From contig NZ_CP137552.1 of NCBI RefSeq assembly GCF_039691755.1, positions 3,403,492-3,467,491 of the forward strand: 64,000 nucleotides of DNA. Direction: 5' to 3'. A program made the translations under genes and the position numbers. This document shows, one piece after another, positions 41,872 through 51,352 of this stretch. The notes under the pieces are model-generated. The model had not been told where the DNA came from. It did no database searches and worked only from the letters and a program-made list of their open reading frames with translations. Positions within the stretch are counted from its first letter, which is position 1. Every line of letters starts with the position of its first letter. This DNA is from Halomonas sp. Bachu 37. Its GTDB lineage: Bacteria; Pseudomonadota; Gammaproteobacteria; Pseudomonadales; Halomonadaceae.

Positions 41872-42222
41872 GACCATGAAAGAGGAGCCGCAACCGCAGG
41901 TAGTGGTGGCGTTGGGGTTCTGGATGCGAAAGCGGGCACCCGCCAGGCCTTCCTCGTAATCCACGGTGGAACCGACCAGGTACTGGTAGGAGAGCGGGTC
42001 GACGACCAGCGATACCTCGCCGAACTCGATCACCGTGTCGTCTTCGCCCGCGTCATCGGCGAAATCGAAACCGTACTGGAAACCGGAGCAGCCGCCGCCG
42101 GTAACGTAGACGCGCAGCTTGAGGCCGGGGCTGTTCTCTTCTGCAATCAGGGCATGAAGGCGATTCCGAGCGTTGTCGGAAAGCAATAAAGGGGTTGGAA
42201 CGAACGACTCTGCACCGCTCAT
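41869..42222 (-). CDS. erpA: iron-sulfur cluster insertion protein ErpA
   Basis: An A-type carrier that delivers Fe-S clusters to apoproteins such as IspG. The 117-residue protein has the three cluster cysteines: one in [11 protein letters not shown] and two in TTCGCGSSF. The C-terminus ends SSFMV, and the stop codon (41869-41871) lies inside the right end of the TnpB element, so the insertion may have supplied it. The core is intact and should be functional. The ATG at 42222 follows a GGGAGG-type site. Confidence 0.96.
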   Translation of the reverse strand: MSGAESFVPTPLLLSDNARNRLHALIAEENSPGLKLRVYVTGGGCSGFQYGFDFADDAGEDDTVIEFGEVSLVVDPLSYQYLVGSTVDYEEGLAGARFRIQNPNATTTCGCGSSFMV

Positions 42223-42350
42223 GGGTACCTCCCGCGAGCTTTAGGGAACTGACAAGAATGCTATGCGCATGGATACGATAAAGAGAATTATCGGTAATAC
42301 CCAGCAAAAGGGTCAACTTTTGCCGGGCGCGTATCATGCACCAGCAAGGC

Positions 42351-43400
42351 TTACGGCATCAAGGCGGGAGCGGTCAAGCCGGCGTTTTCCTCCAGACCGA
42401 ACATCAGGTTGAGGTTCTGGATCGCCTGGCCCGAGGCCCCCTTGACCAGGTTGTCGATGACCGAAAGCACGACGACGACATCGCCGTTGCCCGGGCGGTG
42501 TACCGCCAGGCGACAGGTATTGATGCCCTTGACGCTGCGGGTTTCCGGGTGGCTGCCGGCGGGCATGACATCGACAAACGGCTCGTTGGCGTAGCGCTGC
42601 TCGAAGAGCGCTTGCAAGGCGTCGGGGTCGCCATTGAGCTGACCGCTGTTGAGCCGACCGTAGAGAGTGGCGTGGATGCCGCGAATCATGGGGGTCAAGT
42701 GCGGCACGAAAGTCAGGCCGATATCGCTCGCGGCGATATCGCGCAGGCCTTGGCGAATTTCCGGCAGGTGGCGATGGCCGAACGCTCCGTAGGCTTTCAT
42801 CGACTCGCTGGCTTCGGCCAGCAGCGAAGGCACCTTGGCGCCGCGCCCGGCCCCGGTGACTCCGGATTTGCAATCGGCGATCAGGCTGCTGGAATCGATC
42901 AGGCCCGCTTCCAGCAAAGGCAGATAACCCAGCTGCACCGCGGTGGGGTAACAGCCGGGCACCGCGACCAGGCGTGCCGTCCTGATTCGTTCACGCTGCA
43001 TTTCGGGCAGGCCGTAGACGGCTCCTTCGAGCAGCGTGGGAGCGCCATGGGATTGGCCGTACCACTCGGCCCATTCAGTAGCATCGCGCAGGCGGAAATC
43101 AGCCGAGAGGTCGATGACCCGGGTACCTTGTTCGAGCAGCTCGCCGGCCAGGGCGTGGGCGACGCCGTGGGGAGTGGCGAAGAACACCGCGTCCATGGCG
43201 CCCAGGCGTTTGGCATCTGGCACGGTGAAGGTCAGGTCATCGTAATGACCGCGCAGGTTGGGGTACATGTCGCAGACGCGGACGCCGTCTTCCGAGCGCG
43301 ACGTGATGGCTTCCACGCTGACATGGGGATGTTGCGCCAACAGACGCAGCAACTCGACTCCGGTATAACCCGTGCCACCGACGATTCCGACCTTGATCAC
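42351..43400 (-). CDS. argC: N-acetyl-gamma-glutamyl-phosphate reductase
   Basis: ArgC reduces N-acetylglutamyl phosphate to the semialdehyde in arginine synthesis, using NADPH. The 349-residue protein begins with a dinucleotide-binding motif ([20 protein letters not shown]), has the catalytic Cys in [12 protein letters not shown], and [18 protein letters not shown]. ErpA lies about 130 bases downstream on the same strand, and a ClC channel gene is divergent upstream. Normal length, intact. Confidence 0.97.
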   Translation of the reverse strand: MIKVGIVGGTGYTGVELLRLLAQHPHVSVEAITSRSEDGVRVCDMYPNLRGHYDDLTFTVPDAKRLGAMDAVFFATPHGVAHALAGELLEQGTRVIDLSADFRLRDATEWAEWYGQSHGAPTLLEGAVYGLPEMQRERIRTARLVAVPGCYPTAVQLGYLPLLEAGLIDSSSLIADCKSGVTGAGRGAKVPSLLAEASESMKAYGAFGHRHLPEIRQGLRDIAASDIGLTFVPHLTPMIRGIHATLYGRLNSGQLNGDPDALQALFEQRYANEPFVDVMPAGSHPETRSVKGINTCRLAVHRPGNGDVVVVLSVIDNLVKGASGQAIQNLNLMFGLEENAGLTAPALMP

Positions 43401-43660
43401 GCGGTACTCCTTTCAATTAATCTCATTTGCTAGATAGGTTCAACTTGCCGATTAGACAGTTCTTGCCAACAAGACAGTTCTTGCAAACAGACCTATCGCT
43501 TGTGCATGCCGACAGCTTACGAGCAAGGCCGCGGGCTGTCGAAGGCTGTCTCGCTATGATACACAAGAGATAGTCGTCGGACTCAGCGGCGCCTCATTGG
43601 CAACGCAGTTCAATGTGATGAAACGTCAACAGAGCCAAGTGGCTAGCAAGGAACGTCGCC

Positions 43661-45463
43661 GTGTCCCGTTTTTCACGTTCGGATTTCACCCTGGAAAGCT
43701 TTCGCCGCCAGTTGGCCAATGTGGAGGCTTTGCCGCAGCTGTGCCTGCTGGGGCTGGTGTCCGGCGTTATCACCGGTGCCTTGATGGTGGGGTTTCGCCT
43801 GTTGTTGACGTGGGGGGCGACACTCTACATGCCGGAGGGAAATTCCGAGGCGTTCGAGGGCTTGCCCAACTGGGGAAGAGCCTTGCTGCCGCTTTTGGCG
43901 GTACTGCTGATTGGCCTGCTGCTCTATCGTCAGAAGCCCTCCGCTCGCAAGCTTGGTGTCGGCCATGTGATCGAGCGGTTGACCTATCATCAGGGCCGCT
44001 TTCCACGACGCAACTGGCTGAATCAGTGGTGGGTCGGGGTGGTCTCGGTGCTTGGTGGGCTCTCCGCCGGCCGCGAAGGGCCGGCGATTCACCTCGGCGC
44101 TGCCGCGTCCAGCGGCCTGGGGCAACAGCTACGGTTGCCGCACAACAGCTTGCGGGTTCTGGTGGCGTGCGGTACGGCGGCAGGGATATCCGCTTCCTTC
44201 AATACACCCATCGCCGGGGTCATCTTTGCCATGGAAGTGGTCATGATGGAGTACACCATCATGAGCTTCATGCCGGTGATACTGGCGTCCACCATGGGCG
44301 CTCTGGTGGCTCAGGTACTGTACGGTGCCGAGCCGGCGTTCCAGATTCCCGATATCAGCCTGGGGTCGCTTTTGAACCTGCCTTGGATCGTGGCCACGGG
44401 GTTGGTCATAGGCGGGCTGGCCGGATTGTTCATCACTGTGTCGCGCAGTCAACGCATCATTGACCTGCCGCTGTGGCCTCGCCTGGCCCTGGTGGGAATC
44501 GCCACCGGCGTGGTGGCGTGGTGGTACCCGCAAGTCCAGGGAATCGGCTACGACAGCCTGGCAAGCGCGTTGAACGGGCAGCTGGCGATGGATGTGCTGA
44601 TCGCCCTGGTCATCGGCAAGCTTTTAATTACCGCGCTGACGGTAGCGGGTGGCGTGCCCATCGGCATCATCGGCCCGGTATTGGTCGTGGGGGCGTCCAC
44701 AGGCGCCTTGAGCGGCTTGCTGGGAGGCGTTATCTGGGCCGAAAAGGCTGCCGATCCCGGCATCTACGCCATGTTGGGGATGGCCGCCATGATGGGCGCG
44801 GTACTCCAGGCACCGTTGGCGGCGCTCATGGCGCTGTTGGAACTGACTCATAGCCCCCACATCATGCTGCCGGGAATGCTGATAGTGGTGGTGGCGTGTC
44901 TGACATCGCGCCAGTGCGGCGGCGGCGAGGGGTTCTTCGTCAGTACCACACGCAACGGCCTGCACCCGCTGCAACAGCCCTTGATGCAGGCGCTGTCGCG
45001 TGTTTCCGTACCCGCCGTGATGGAGCGCAGCTTTGCGCGAACGCCGCGTATGCTGACCTTTTTTCAGGCCAAGCGTCTTCTGGAAACCAATCCGGTATGG
45101 CTGGTGATCGAGCGCTCCAGCGAGGAAAAACCGGTGCTGGCCTTCAAGGCCGCAGAACTTGCCCGCTGGCTGCTCGAACACGACGAAGCGCCGGCGGAGA
45201 GTGAAGAGCGTGAATCCGGCATGATCGACCTGCTGGAAATACCCGGCCAGCGCCTGGAAATGGCACCGATCTCTCTCCAGGCGACCCTGTCCGAGGCCTT
45301 CCTGGCGTTGCAGAAGGATTCGCTGGGGGCCTTGTATGTGGTGCACGGTTACAGGCCGAAGCAGAAACGAATTTCCGGTATCATCACCCGTGGCGCCATT
45401 GAACGTTATTATCACTATACCGATGCCCGCGAGACCGAGATCGGACCACGCCAAGGACCCTAA
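43661..45463 (+). CDS. ClC family chloride channel or Cl-/H+ antiporter with CBS domain
   Basis: A 600-residue ClC protein. The selectivity-filter motifs are present: GREGPAIHLGA (second filter), with gating Glu in GREGP; ASFNTPIAGVIFAMEV; and GIIGPVLVVGASTGAL in place of the usual GxFxP. The C-terminal 150 residues form a soluble CBS-like domain. The first filter (GSGIP) is not recognisable, so it belongs to the divergent prokaryotic branch related to voltage-gated ClC proteins. I start at the GTG at 43661 behind AAGGA. It is divergent from argC and nine bases upstream of hemJ. Confidence 0.9.
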   Translation: MSRFSRSDFTLESFRRQLANVEALPQLCLLGLVSGVITGALMVGFRLLLTWGATLYMPEGNSEAFEGLPNWGRALLPLLAVLLIGLLLYRQKPSARKLGVGHVIERLTYHQGRFPRRNWLNQWWVGVVSVLGGLSAGREGPAIHLGAAASSGLGQQLRLPHNSLRVLVACGTAAGISASFNTPIAGVIFAMEVVMMEYTIMSFMPVILASTMGALVAQVLYGAEPAFQIPDISLGSLLNLPWIVATGLVIGGLAGLFITVSRSQRIIDLPLWPRLALVGIATGVVAWWYPQVQGIGYDSLASALNGQLAMDVLIALVIGKLLITALTVAGGVPIGIIGPVLVVGASTGALSGLLGGVIWAEKAADPGIYAMLGMAAMMGAVLQAPLAALMALLELTHSPHIMLPGMLIVVVACLTSRQCGGGEGFFVSTTRNGLHPLQQPLMQALSRVSVPAVMERSFARTPRMLTFFQAKRLLETNPVWLVIERSSEEKPVLAFKAAELARWLLEHDEAPAESEERESGMIDLLEIPGQRLEMAPISLQATLSEAFLALQKDSLGALYVVHGYRPKQKRISGIITRGAIERYYHYTDARETEIGPRQGP

Positions 45464-45472
45464 GGAGAAATC

Positions 45473-45904
45473 ATGTACGAATGGATTAAAGCCCTGCACC
45501 TGATGTCGATGGTGACCTGGTTCGCCGCCCTGTTCTACCTGCCGAGACTGTTTGTGTATCACGCCACCGCCCGGGACGCGGGCGACCATGGCACGATCGA
45601 CTATTTCAAGACCATGGAGCGCAAGCTCTATCGCGGCATCATGACGCCTTCGATGATCGCGGTGATCATTTTCGGCGGCTGGATGCTGTATCTCGTTCCC
45701 GGCTGGTTCAGCCAGGGGTGGATGCATACCAAGCTGCTGCTGGTGGTGATCCTGATCGCCTATCACCATGTCTGCCTGATCTACATGAAACAGCTGGCCC
45801 AGGATCGCTGCACCAAGGGCCATGTGTTCTTTCGCTGGTTCAATGAACTACCGGTAGTCGTGCTGATCGCGATCGTCATTCTGGCCGTGGTGAAACCATA
45901 CTGA
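45473..45904 (+). CDS. hemJ: protoporphyrinogen IX oxidase HemJ
   Basis: HemJ converts protoporphyrinogen IX to protoporphyrin IX in haem synthesis. The 143-residue protein has four membrane helices, starting MYEWIKALHLMSMVTWFAALFYLPRLFVYH with the conserved His and Arg, and ends FNELPVVVLIAIVILAVVKPY as in other HemJ proteins. An AAGGAG site lies seven bases before the ATG. It overlaps thiD by one base (stop-start overlap) and lies near hemL, so the three-gene stretch groups cofactor genes. Confidence 0.92.
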   Translation: MYEWIKALHLMSMVTWFAALFYLPRLFVYHATARDAGDHGTIDYFKTMERKLYRGIMTPSMIAVIIFGGWMLYLVPGWFSQGWMHTKLLLVVILIAYHHVCLIYMKQLAQDRCTKGHVFFRWFNELPVVVLIAIVILAVVKPY

Positions 45905-46722
45905 TGCTCACCCCGTTGCCACCCACGATACTGGTGCTTGCCGGTCACGATCCGAGCGGTGGTGCCGGAATCATTGCCGACTGCGAAGCGATCACCGCCT
46001 GCGGCGGTTGGGGGCTTAGCGTGCCCACGGCTTTGACCGTGCAGGATTGCCGCAACGTATACCGGGTAATGCCAGTCGCCCCCGCTGTCATCATCGAAAC
46101 GGCCGATGCCCTGGCCGATATGCAGATTGCCGCCATCAAGGTGGGCTTGGTTGCCGATGAAGCCACCCTGGCGGCGGTGGAAACCGTCATTCGTCGCTAC
46201 CCCGGCATCCCCGTGGTGATGGATCCGGTGCAGAAGGCCAGCGGGGGGAATGAGTTATCCACAGTCGGTTGGGTCGATACCGTTGTGGATCGATTACTGC
46301 CGCTGGTGGATATCTTGACGCCGAATCGGGCCGAGCTTGCGCGGTTGACCTCTCACCTGGAAGCCGATGCTGAAGATACCGCGCGCGCCGTGGAGCTGAT
46401 TTCCCGGGGTTGCCAGGCGATCCTGGTGACCGGGACCGACGATCCCCTGCCCCACGCACCCGCCGATCAAGTCACCCATACCCTGCATACGCCGGACATT
46501 TCTCGCCAATGGCACTGGCCGCGACTCGAGGGGGGCTACCATGGCTCCGGCTGTACGCTCGCCTCGGCGCTTGCCGCTCGCCTGGCGGTAGGCGAAAGTC
46601 TGGTCCAGGCCTGCGAGCAGGCGCAGGAATTCACCTGGCAGAGCTTGTCCCACGGTTACCTGCCAGCCACCGGCTACGCCTTGCCCAATCGTCGTTTTCA
46701 AGCGACCCTAACGGCTCGCTAG
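45904..46722 (+). CDS. thiD: hydroxymethylpyrimidine/phosphomethylpyrimidine kinase
   Basis: ThiD phosphorylates HMP and HMP-P for thiamine synthesis. The 272-residue protein has ILVLAGHDPSGGAGIIADCEAI at the N-terminus, TALTVQDCRNV, MDPVQKASGG, LTPNRAELARL and GSGCTLASALAA near the C-terminus, which fits the ribokinase-like fold and its anion hole. The start ATG overlaps the hemJ stop. A perfect DnaA box (46255-46263) lies inside the coding region. No TPP riboswitch is seen upstream. Confidence 0.94.
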   Translation: MLTPLPPTILVLAGHDPSGGAGIIADCEAITACGGWGLSVPTALTVQDCRNVYRVMPVAPAVIIETADALADMQIAAIKVGLVADEATLAAVETVIRRYPGIPVVMDPVQKASGGNELSTVGWVDTVVDRLLPLVDILTPNRAELARLTSHLEADAEDTARAVELISRGCQAILVTGTDDPLPHAPADQVTHTLHTPDISRQWHWPRLEGGYHGSGCTLASALAARLAVGESLVQACEQAQEFTWQSLSHGYLPATGYALPNRRFQATLTAR

Positions 46723-46812
46723 GCCAGGTTGGCACTTTCGCTTGTGACGTTACTATAACTTTATACGGTACTCTTTCGTCTTTGCCGTGACTCCCGCAAT
46801 CAAGAGGTCGCC

Positions 46813-48093
46813 ATGACAACATCCGCCGAATTGTTCGAACTCGCCAGCCGCCATATTCCCGGGGGGGTCAATTCACCGGTCCGGGCCTTCAAGGGCTTGC
46901 ATCGCCCACCTGTCTTCATGGAGCGGGCCCAGGGCGCTTACCTGTTCGATGTGGAAGGGAACCGCTATGTGGATTATGTCGGTTCCTGGGGGCCGATGAT
47001 CAGCGGCCATGCCGACCCCGATGTGCTGGCGGCGGTGCGTGCCCGGCTGGATAACGGTCTCTCGTTCGGTACCCCGACGGCTATCGAAACCACCATGGCG
47101 GACATGATCTGCGAGATGCTCCCTTCCATGGAAATGGTCCGCATGACCAGTTCCGGCACGGAAGCCACCATGTCGGCCATTCGCCTGGCGCGCGGGTTTA
47201 CCGGACGCGACAAGATCGTCAAGTTCGAAGGCAACTATCACGGCCACTCGGACTCCTTGCTGGTCAAGGCGGGCTCCGGTGCGCTGACCCACGGCGAACC
47301 CAGCTCGCCCGGCGTACCGGCGTCGCTGGCCGAACATACGATCACGCTATCGTTTAACGACCCGGAAGGGGTCGAAGCGTGCTTCAGCGAAATCGGCGAC
47401 GAGATCGCCTGCATCATCGTCGAACCCGTGGCCGGCAACATGAACTGCATTCCGCCGCAACCCGGCTTTCTGGAAACCCTGCGTCGAGTATGCAACGAGC
47501 ACGGCAGCGTGCTGATCTTCGACGAGGTGATGACCGGCTTCCGCGTGGCACTGGGAGGAGCGCAAGCTCATTACGGCATCACGCCGGATCTCACCTGCCT
47601 GGGCAAGATCGTGGGCGGCGGCATGCCGGTGGGCGCCTTCGGCGGCCGGCGCGATATCATGGAACGCATCTCCCCCCTGGGACCGGTCTACCAGGCCGGT
47701 ACGCTTTCGGGAAATCCCCTGGCCATGGCGGCGGGCGCGGCACTGTTGACCAAGCTGCAGGTGCCCGGCTTCCATGCGGCGCTGGCGCAACGGGTGGAAA
47801 CCCTGTGCCAGGGCTTGCAGGAGCGCGCCGACGCCGCTGGTGTAGAGATGCTGACCCAGCATGCCGGCGGCATGTTCGGTATCTTCTTCACCGCCCAGTC
47901 TCGGGTGGACAACTTCGCCCAGGCCACCGCCTGCGATCCGGAAGTGTTTCGCCGTTTCTTCAGTGCCATGCTGGACCAAGGCGTGTACCTGGCGCCTTCG
48001 GCATTCGAGGCGGGCTTCATGTCCAGCGCCCACACTGCCGAGGATATTCAGCTGACCCTGGATGCGGCGGAAAAAGTCTTCACCTTGATGTAA
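46813..48093 (+). CDS. hemL: glutamate-1-semialdehyde 2,1-aminomutase
   Basis: HemL, a PLP enzyme, converts glutamate-1-semialdehyde to 5-aminolevulinate. The 426-residue protein has [62 protein letters not shown], and the PLP lysine in [16 protein letters not shown]. The ATG follows AGAGG. The stop codon is inside a small palindrome, and a hairpin at 48121-48146 probably ends transcription. Confidence 0.98.
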   Translation: MTTSAELFELASRHIPGGVNSPVRAFKGLHRPPVFMERAQGAYLFDVEGNRYVDYVGSWGPMISGHADPDVLAAVRARLDNGLSFGTPTAIETTMADMICEMLPSMEMVRMTSSGTEATMSAIRLARGFTGRDKIVKFEGNYHGHSDSLLVKAGSGALTHGEPSSPGVPASLAEHTITLSFNDPEGVEACFSEIGDEIACIIVEPVAGNMNCIPPQPGFLETLRRVCNEHGSVLIFDEVMTGFRVALGGAQAHYGITPDLTCLGKIVGGGMPVGAFGGRRDIMERISPLGPVYQAGTLSGNPLAMAAGAALLTKLQVPGFHAALAQRVETLCQGLQERADAAGVEMLTQHAGGMFGIFFTAQSRVDNFAQATACDPEVFRRFFSAMLDQGVYLAPSAFEAGFMSSAHTAEDIQLTLDAAEKVFTLM

Positions 48094-48120
48094 CAGGAAG
48101 TTACATTGTCGCTATACTGC

Positions 48121-48146
48121 AAGAGCCGCCCAAACAGGCGGCTCTT
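48121..48146 (+). terminator. hairpin after hemL
   Basis: A 10-bp stem, AAGAGCCGCC (48121-48130) and GGCGGCTCTT (48137-48146), with a 6-base loop, lies 27 bases past the hemL stop. The T-run is weak (GTCGTTAT). Confidence 0.7.
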
Positions 48147-48176
48147 GTCGTTATAAGCGTTTTATGAGGGTTCACC

Positions 48177-48539
48177 ATGAAACAGCAAACAGCTTGGCGC
48201 AGCGCAATCATCGGAGTGGGGCTTGCCGCCTGGCTTCCGTTGAGCGCACAGCCGCCCGAGGAGCAGGACATGACGGACATTCGTATCAGCATCGACGGCA
48301 CACCGGGTGTGGTGTACTCCGCCCACTGGAAGATCACCCAGGACGATGGAGTACAGGAACACAAGGAGGAAAACGGTACGGTACCTGCCGAATATCACTT
48401 CGAAGGCACGGCACTGGAAGGCAAGGTGACGGTGCTGAGCGATGAAGGCCGCCTGGATGTGGACGTTCAGAAAGATGGCAACCGTTCAAGCTCCTCCACC
48501 AGTGGTGGCGGTAGTACCTTGAATATTGCGGTCAGGTAA
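48177..48539 (+). CDS. small secreted protein beside the curli locus
   Basis: A 120-residue protein with a signal peptide (MKQQTAWRSAIIGVGLAAW, cleavage near LSA-Q) and an acidic mature part of alternating strands, ending in a Ser/Gly-rich stretch (NRSSSSTSGGGS) and LNIAVR. No cysteine and no motif I recognise. The predicted beta-rich secreted fold and the position, convergent with the curlin genes, make a curli-related accessory or chaperone role possible, but there is no direct evidence. The ATG at 48177 follows GAGGG. Confidence 0.65.
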   Translation: MKQQTAWRSAIIGVGLAAWLPLSAQPPEEQDMTDIRISIDGTPGVVYSAHWKITQDDGVQEHKEENGTVPAEYHFEGTALEGKVTVLSDEGRLDVDVQKDGNRSSSSTSGGGSTLNIAVR

Positions 48540-48540
48540 T

Positions 48541-48565
48541 AAAAAAACCGCCCCCGAGGGGGCGG
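48541..48565 (-). terminator. terminator at the end of the curli locus
   Basis: Arms CCGCCCC and GGGGCGG (48548-48565) form a tight hairpin. On the minus strand it is followed by seven T, so it terminates the curlin genes; on the plus strand there is no T-run. Confidence 0.85.
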
Positions 48566-48706
48566 ATTACGCAATGAAAAGCTGACCACCTCGTTTCTGG
48601 GCAGTTGAAGTGTTGCATGTGACTCGGTTACCGTCTTAACAAATATTATCTGACCACTTCAAATTAACTGTTACCTTGTTTCACTACATCCTAGACATAC
48701 CAGCGC

Positions 48707-49279
48707 TTAGTAGGTCTCGATGGTAAGCGGCCTTGTAATGCCCGAATGGGCTTGCTGTTCGACGATTATGCCTTGGTAGCCACTTCCTGCCTGTAAAATA
48801 TCGACCCTCCCTCCAAGCCCAGCTTGTCTTACTAGAGTTTCTTGTTGGTTACCTAGCTGGGTAATATTGGCCTCGAGATTATCACCCGTCTGTTTCACAA
48901 TGCCGGTATGGTTAGAGCCCATCTGATTGATTGTAGCTTCATTGAAGTTACCAATCTGATCAATGGACGCATAGTTTGCTCTTCCCTGAATACTTCGATT
49001 CTGATTGACCTCGGTGCTGTTACCATCGCCTGTTTGGCGGATCCTGGCAACATTGGCGCGGCTTTCGTCAAACTGGGCTTCGCTAATCAGCCGCATCTTA
49101 TTTTCAGTAACAAAGGCATGGGCTATCTTGTCGTCTATGCTCGCTGAATTAAACGGATTTTCCTCCGCTGAAACAGAACAGGAAAAAGCCATCGCCACCC
49201 AGCTCATTGTCAGAAGCGAGATGGCCTGGGTAATCTGGAATACGGTGGAGTGCCGTGAAACGTCGAATTTGTTGCGCAT
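48707..49279 (-). CDS. csgB: CsgB-like minor curlin
   Basis: A 190-residue exported protein of the curlin family. After a long signal region (MRNKFDVSRHSTVFQITQAISLL, cleavage near SVSA-E) come several degenerate curlin repeats with Q-x-G and N-x-A patterns, such as NVARIRQTGDGNSTEVNQN, ASIDQIGNFNEATINQMG and GIVKQTGDNLEANITQLG. The C-terminus TRPLTIETY resembles the ends of the other CsgB copy (VIVETH). It likely nucleates or anchors fibres. It is the last curlin gene, 200 bases after a csgA. Confidence 0.82.
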   Translation of the reverse strand: MRNKFDVSRHSTVFQITQAISLLTMSWVAMAFSCSVSAEENPFNSASIDDKIAHAFVTENKMRLISEAQFDESRANVARIRQTGDGNSTEVNQNRSIQGRANYASIDQIGNFNEATINQMGSNHTGIVKQTGDNLEANITQLGNQQETLVRQAGLGGRVDILQAGSGYQGIIVEQQAHSGITRPLTIETY

Positions 49280-49437
49280 GGTTACATTCCTGATTCTTTG
49301 TATTTTAATGTAGTGCTGAATATTAACAGTATGGAAGGTATCCGAATAATTACCATAAATATTTAAACTTAATTTTTTAGGCAGTGTGAGGATGATTTAT
49401 TTAATACGTTAGTGCAAAGGATGTTAACATTATAAAA

Positions 49438-49453
49438 CCGCCCCGTGGGGCGG
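49438..49453 (-). terminator. hairpin after the second csgA
   Basis: CCGCCCC and GGGGCGG form a tight stem flanked by TATA-type sequence on both sides. It lies 30 bases after the stop of the csgA copy at 49483. Any T-run is short, so partial read-through into the last csgB is possible. Confidence 0.65.
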
Positions 49454-49482
49454 TATAATTTCAAGAGTAAGCTAGCGATGAC

Positions 49483-50412
49483 TTACCATTGAGTAGCTAT
49501 CGCACTGTTGTTATTGCCGGTTTGGGTAACCTGGGCGAGCCCAGCGCCTCCATGGTTTTCACCCTGGCGTACGGTAGAAACGTTATTAGAACCATTCATT
49601 TGAGTGATTTCTGCCGTATGACCGTAATTAGATCCACGTTGATATACAGAAGATGAGCTTAATTCAGCATTGTCTTGAATAATTACTGCGTCATGGTCAT
49701 TACCGTTTTGGTGAACAAAACTCCAGGTTTGATCTGTGTTATTTTGTTGAGTAATATCTGCTTCGTTACGGTTTCCTGATTGATTAATAATGGAATCGCT
49801 TAAGCTAGAGTCAATTTGTTTAACTGTGGCTTTGTTGTGGTCACCACCAATTTGGCTTATATAGGAGTCGTTTAGTTCGCCACCGGTCTGGGTGACATTG
49901 GCTTCGTTACCATAGCCAGTCCATTGGTAGGTCTTAGATTCATGTTGATTGCCAGCTTGTTCGACGTTAACTACGCCTGCTTCGGCTTGTTGGTATACAA
50001 CTGAGCTATTTAGTTTGCCTCCCTGAGTAATATTGGCTGTATTATTACCACCGGTTTGTGTAATTTTTGATGTATGCCGGTCGCCTTCTTGTAGGACTAA
50101 AGCTTTGTTCACGTTCCCGCTTTGTATAATCCGTGACCATTGTTCATGAGTGTTATTGCTAGATTGCACAGTTTCTGCCGAGTTATCGTCTCCGGATTGT
50201 TCGATAATGGAGGAGCGTGTAGCTGAGTCCCCACTGAATTCAGGAGAACCATTCATTTCTGCACGTCTTTTTTCCTGAAAAGCAAAACCTCCATTTGTTC
50301 CATCATTAGCTGAATCATTGATTGAATCCTCATAGCCGCGTGGGTCTGCACTGGCTGAAAAAGAAACAGCGAGAGCGATGGCGGCAGTCATAGCGGTAAG
50401 TTGCATTTTCAT
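49483..50412 (-). CDS. csgA: major curlin subunit, second copy
   Basis: A 309-residue exported curlin (CsgA-type amyloid subunit). The signal peptide MKMQLTAMTAAIALAVSFSA is nearly the same as in the other copy. After an N-terminal segment rich in Asp, Asn and Glu there are about ten curlin repeats of 22-24 residues with Q-x-G-x-x-N-x-A-x-(I/V)-x-Q patterns, ending NNNSAIATQW. It is twice as long as E. coli CsgA (151). I start at the ATG at 50412, behind AGGGGAAA; the 5' leader is the same as in the other copy. Low GC and frequent AAT and CAA codons reflect its composition. Confidence 0.92.
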   Translation of the reverse strand: MKMQLTAMTAAIALAVSFSASADPRGYEDSINDSANDGTNGGFAFQEKRRAEMNGSPEFSGDSATRSSIIEQSGDDNSAETVQSSNNTHEQWSRIIQSGNVNKALVLQEGDRHTSKITQTGGNNTANITQGGKLNSSVVYQQAEAGVVNVEQAGNQHESKTYQWTGYGNEANVTQTGGELNDSYISQIGGDHNKATVKQIDSSLSDSIINQSGNRNEADITQQNNTDQTWSFVHQNGNDHDAVIIQDNAELSSSSVYQRGSNYGHTAEITQMNGSNNVSTVRQGENHGGAGLAQVTQTGNNNSAIATQW

Positions 50413-50472
50413 GGTATTTCCCCTTTGGTTTCGATCGTCTTGCTTATGACACCAAGGCAGCAAAATACTGCT

Positions 50473-50740
50473 CAGTGGGTCTCGATGGTGATCGGCGGTG
50501 CATACTGAAATTCACTGCGGATGCCATGCTGATCACCCCTCGATGATGAAATTCAAATCCTGCTTAAACCCAAGGTTTATTGAACATGTACTTCTTTCTT
50601 TGAAGTAACTTTTCGTAGCTCAATCATCCGGCCCAGCAACAAGCGAGATGGCTTGGGTAACGTTTTGAAAGCAATGAAGCACCGTGAAGCATGTAAATAG
50701 TGTCGTATGCTGTCTATTGTTACGATCCTGTTTCTTCGTA
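50473..50740 (-). pseudogene. decayed csgB copy
   Basis: Two remnants of a csgB gene are recognisable. At the 5' side (about 50620-50700) the frame reads FTVLHCFQNVTQAISLVAG, which matches VSRHSTVFQITQAISLL of the intact csgB at 49279. At the 3' side (50473-50510) is APPITIETH followed by a stop, matching ALPVIVETH at the end of the other csgB. The curlin repeats between them are lost and the frame is broken. Its place, directly before the second csgA, shows that a csgBA pair was duplicated and one csgB then decayed. Confidence 0.75.
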
Positions 50741-51303
50741 TTCTCATGTAACGTTTTGTTGAGAACAGTATGGAAGGTATCGATGGGGTTGCCATGGTTA
50801 ATTACTCTGAAATACGGATTTAAAAACACCATTGTTTTTAAAACACGTAAGATGAGTTTTTTAATGCTAGATGAGTAGTATGCTGGTGCTAGAATAATTT
50901 CGATTAAGGGCAGTAGCGTGTCGGCACGAGTGGACAAGCCACTTTCACGGTTATGAGCGGAAAGTAGTCGGCTGAATTAATAGCAGGCGATGCTATCAAG
51001 AGAATGGATCAAGAAGAGAAAGAAAGCAGTTAGGGACGGGTTGCCCTTGGCTGCCACAACACTATGTAGCGAACCGCTTGATCATGCGTTCGGTATATGA
51101 CGTTGCAGGAGGGGAAGTTTGGCTAATCGTGTAGCGTATTATATAGCTATCAAATTTGTGGGCTGGACCATTTTCTCGGGCAGTGGCGGGGTCGTGTACG
51201 AAAAAAGTGACTCAACATTTCACTGGGCTAGTAGACCTTCCCAATATTATCCGAGCTAATCAGGACGGGAAGAAAGCCATGAGAGAAGATGCTGCCCATA
51301 AAA
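50741..51303. other. intergenic stretch between curlin units
   Basis: About 560 bases of AT-rich DNA between the relic csgB and the terminator of the first csgA. I see no gene. The part just before the relic (50741-50800) is similar to the leader of csgB at 49280-49340 (both contain AACAGTATGGAAGGTATC), so a duplicated promoter or leader of the csgB type remains. Confidence 0.5.
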
Positions 51304-51326
51304 AAACCGCCCCCGGTGGGCGGTTT
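51298..51326 (-). terminator. terminator after the first csgA
   Basis: Stem AAACCGCCC (51304-51312) and GGGCGGTTT (51318-51326), followed on the minus strand by a T-run (51300-51306 as A on the plus strand). It lies 27 bases beyond the csgA stop. Confidence 0.85.
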
Positions 51327-51352
51327 AAGATTAGGAATAATTTATTTCCTTA

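Noticed and set aside
50620..50937. 105-codon minus-strand frame as a new gene
   Set aside because: Only its last part resembles a protein (the CsgB signal region); the rest is non-coding leader. It is better read as the relic csgB.
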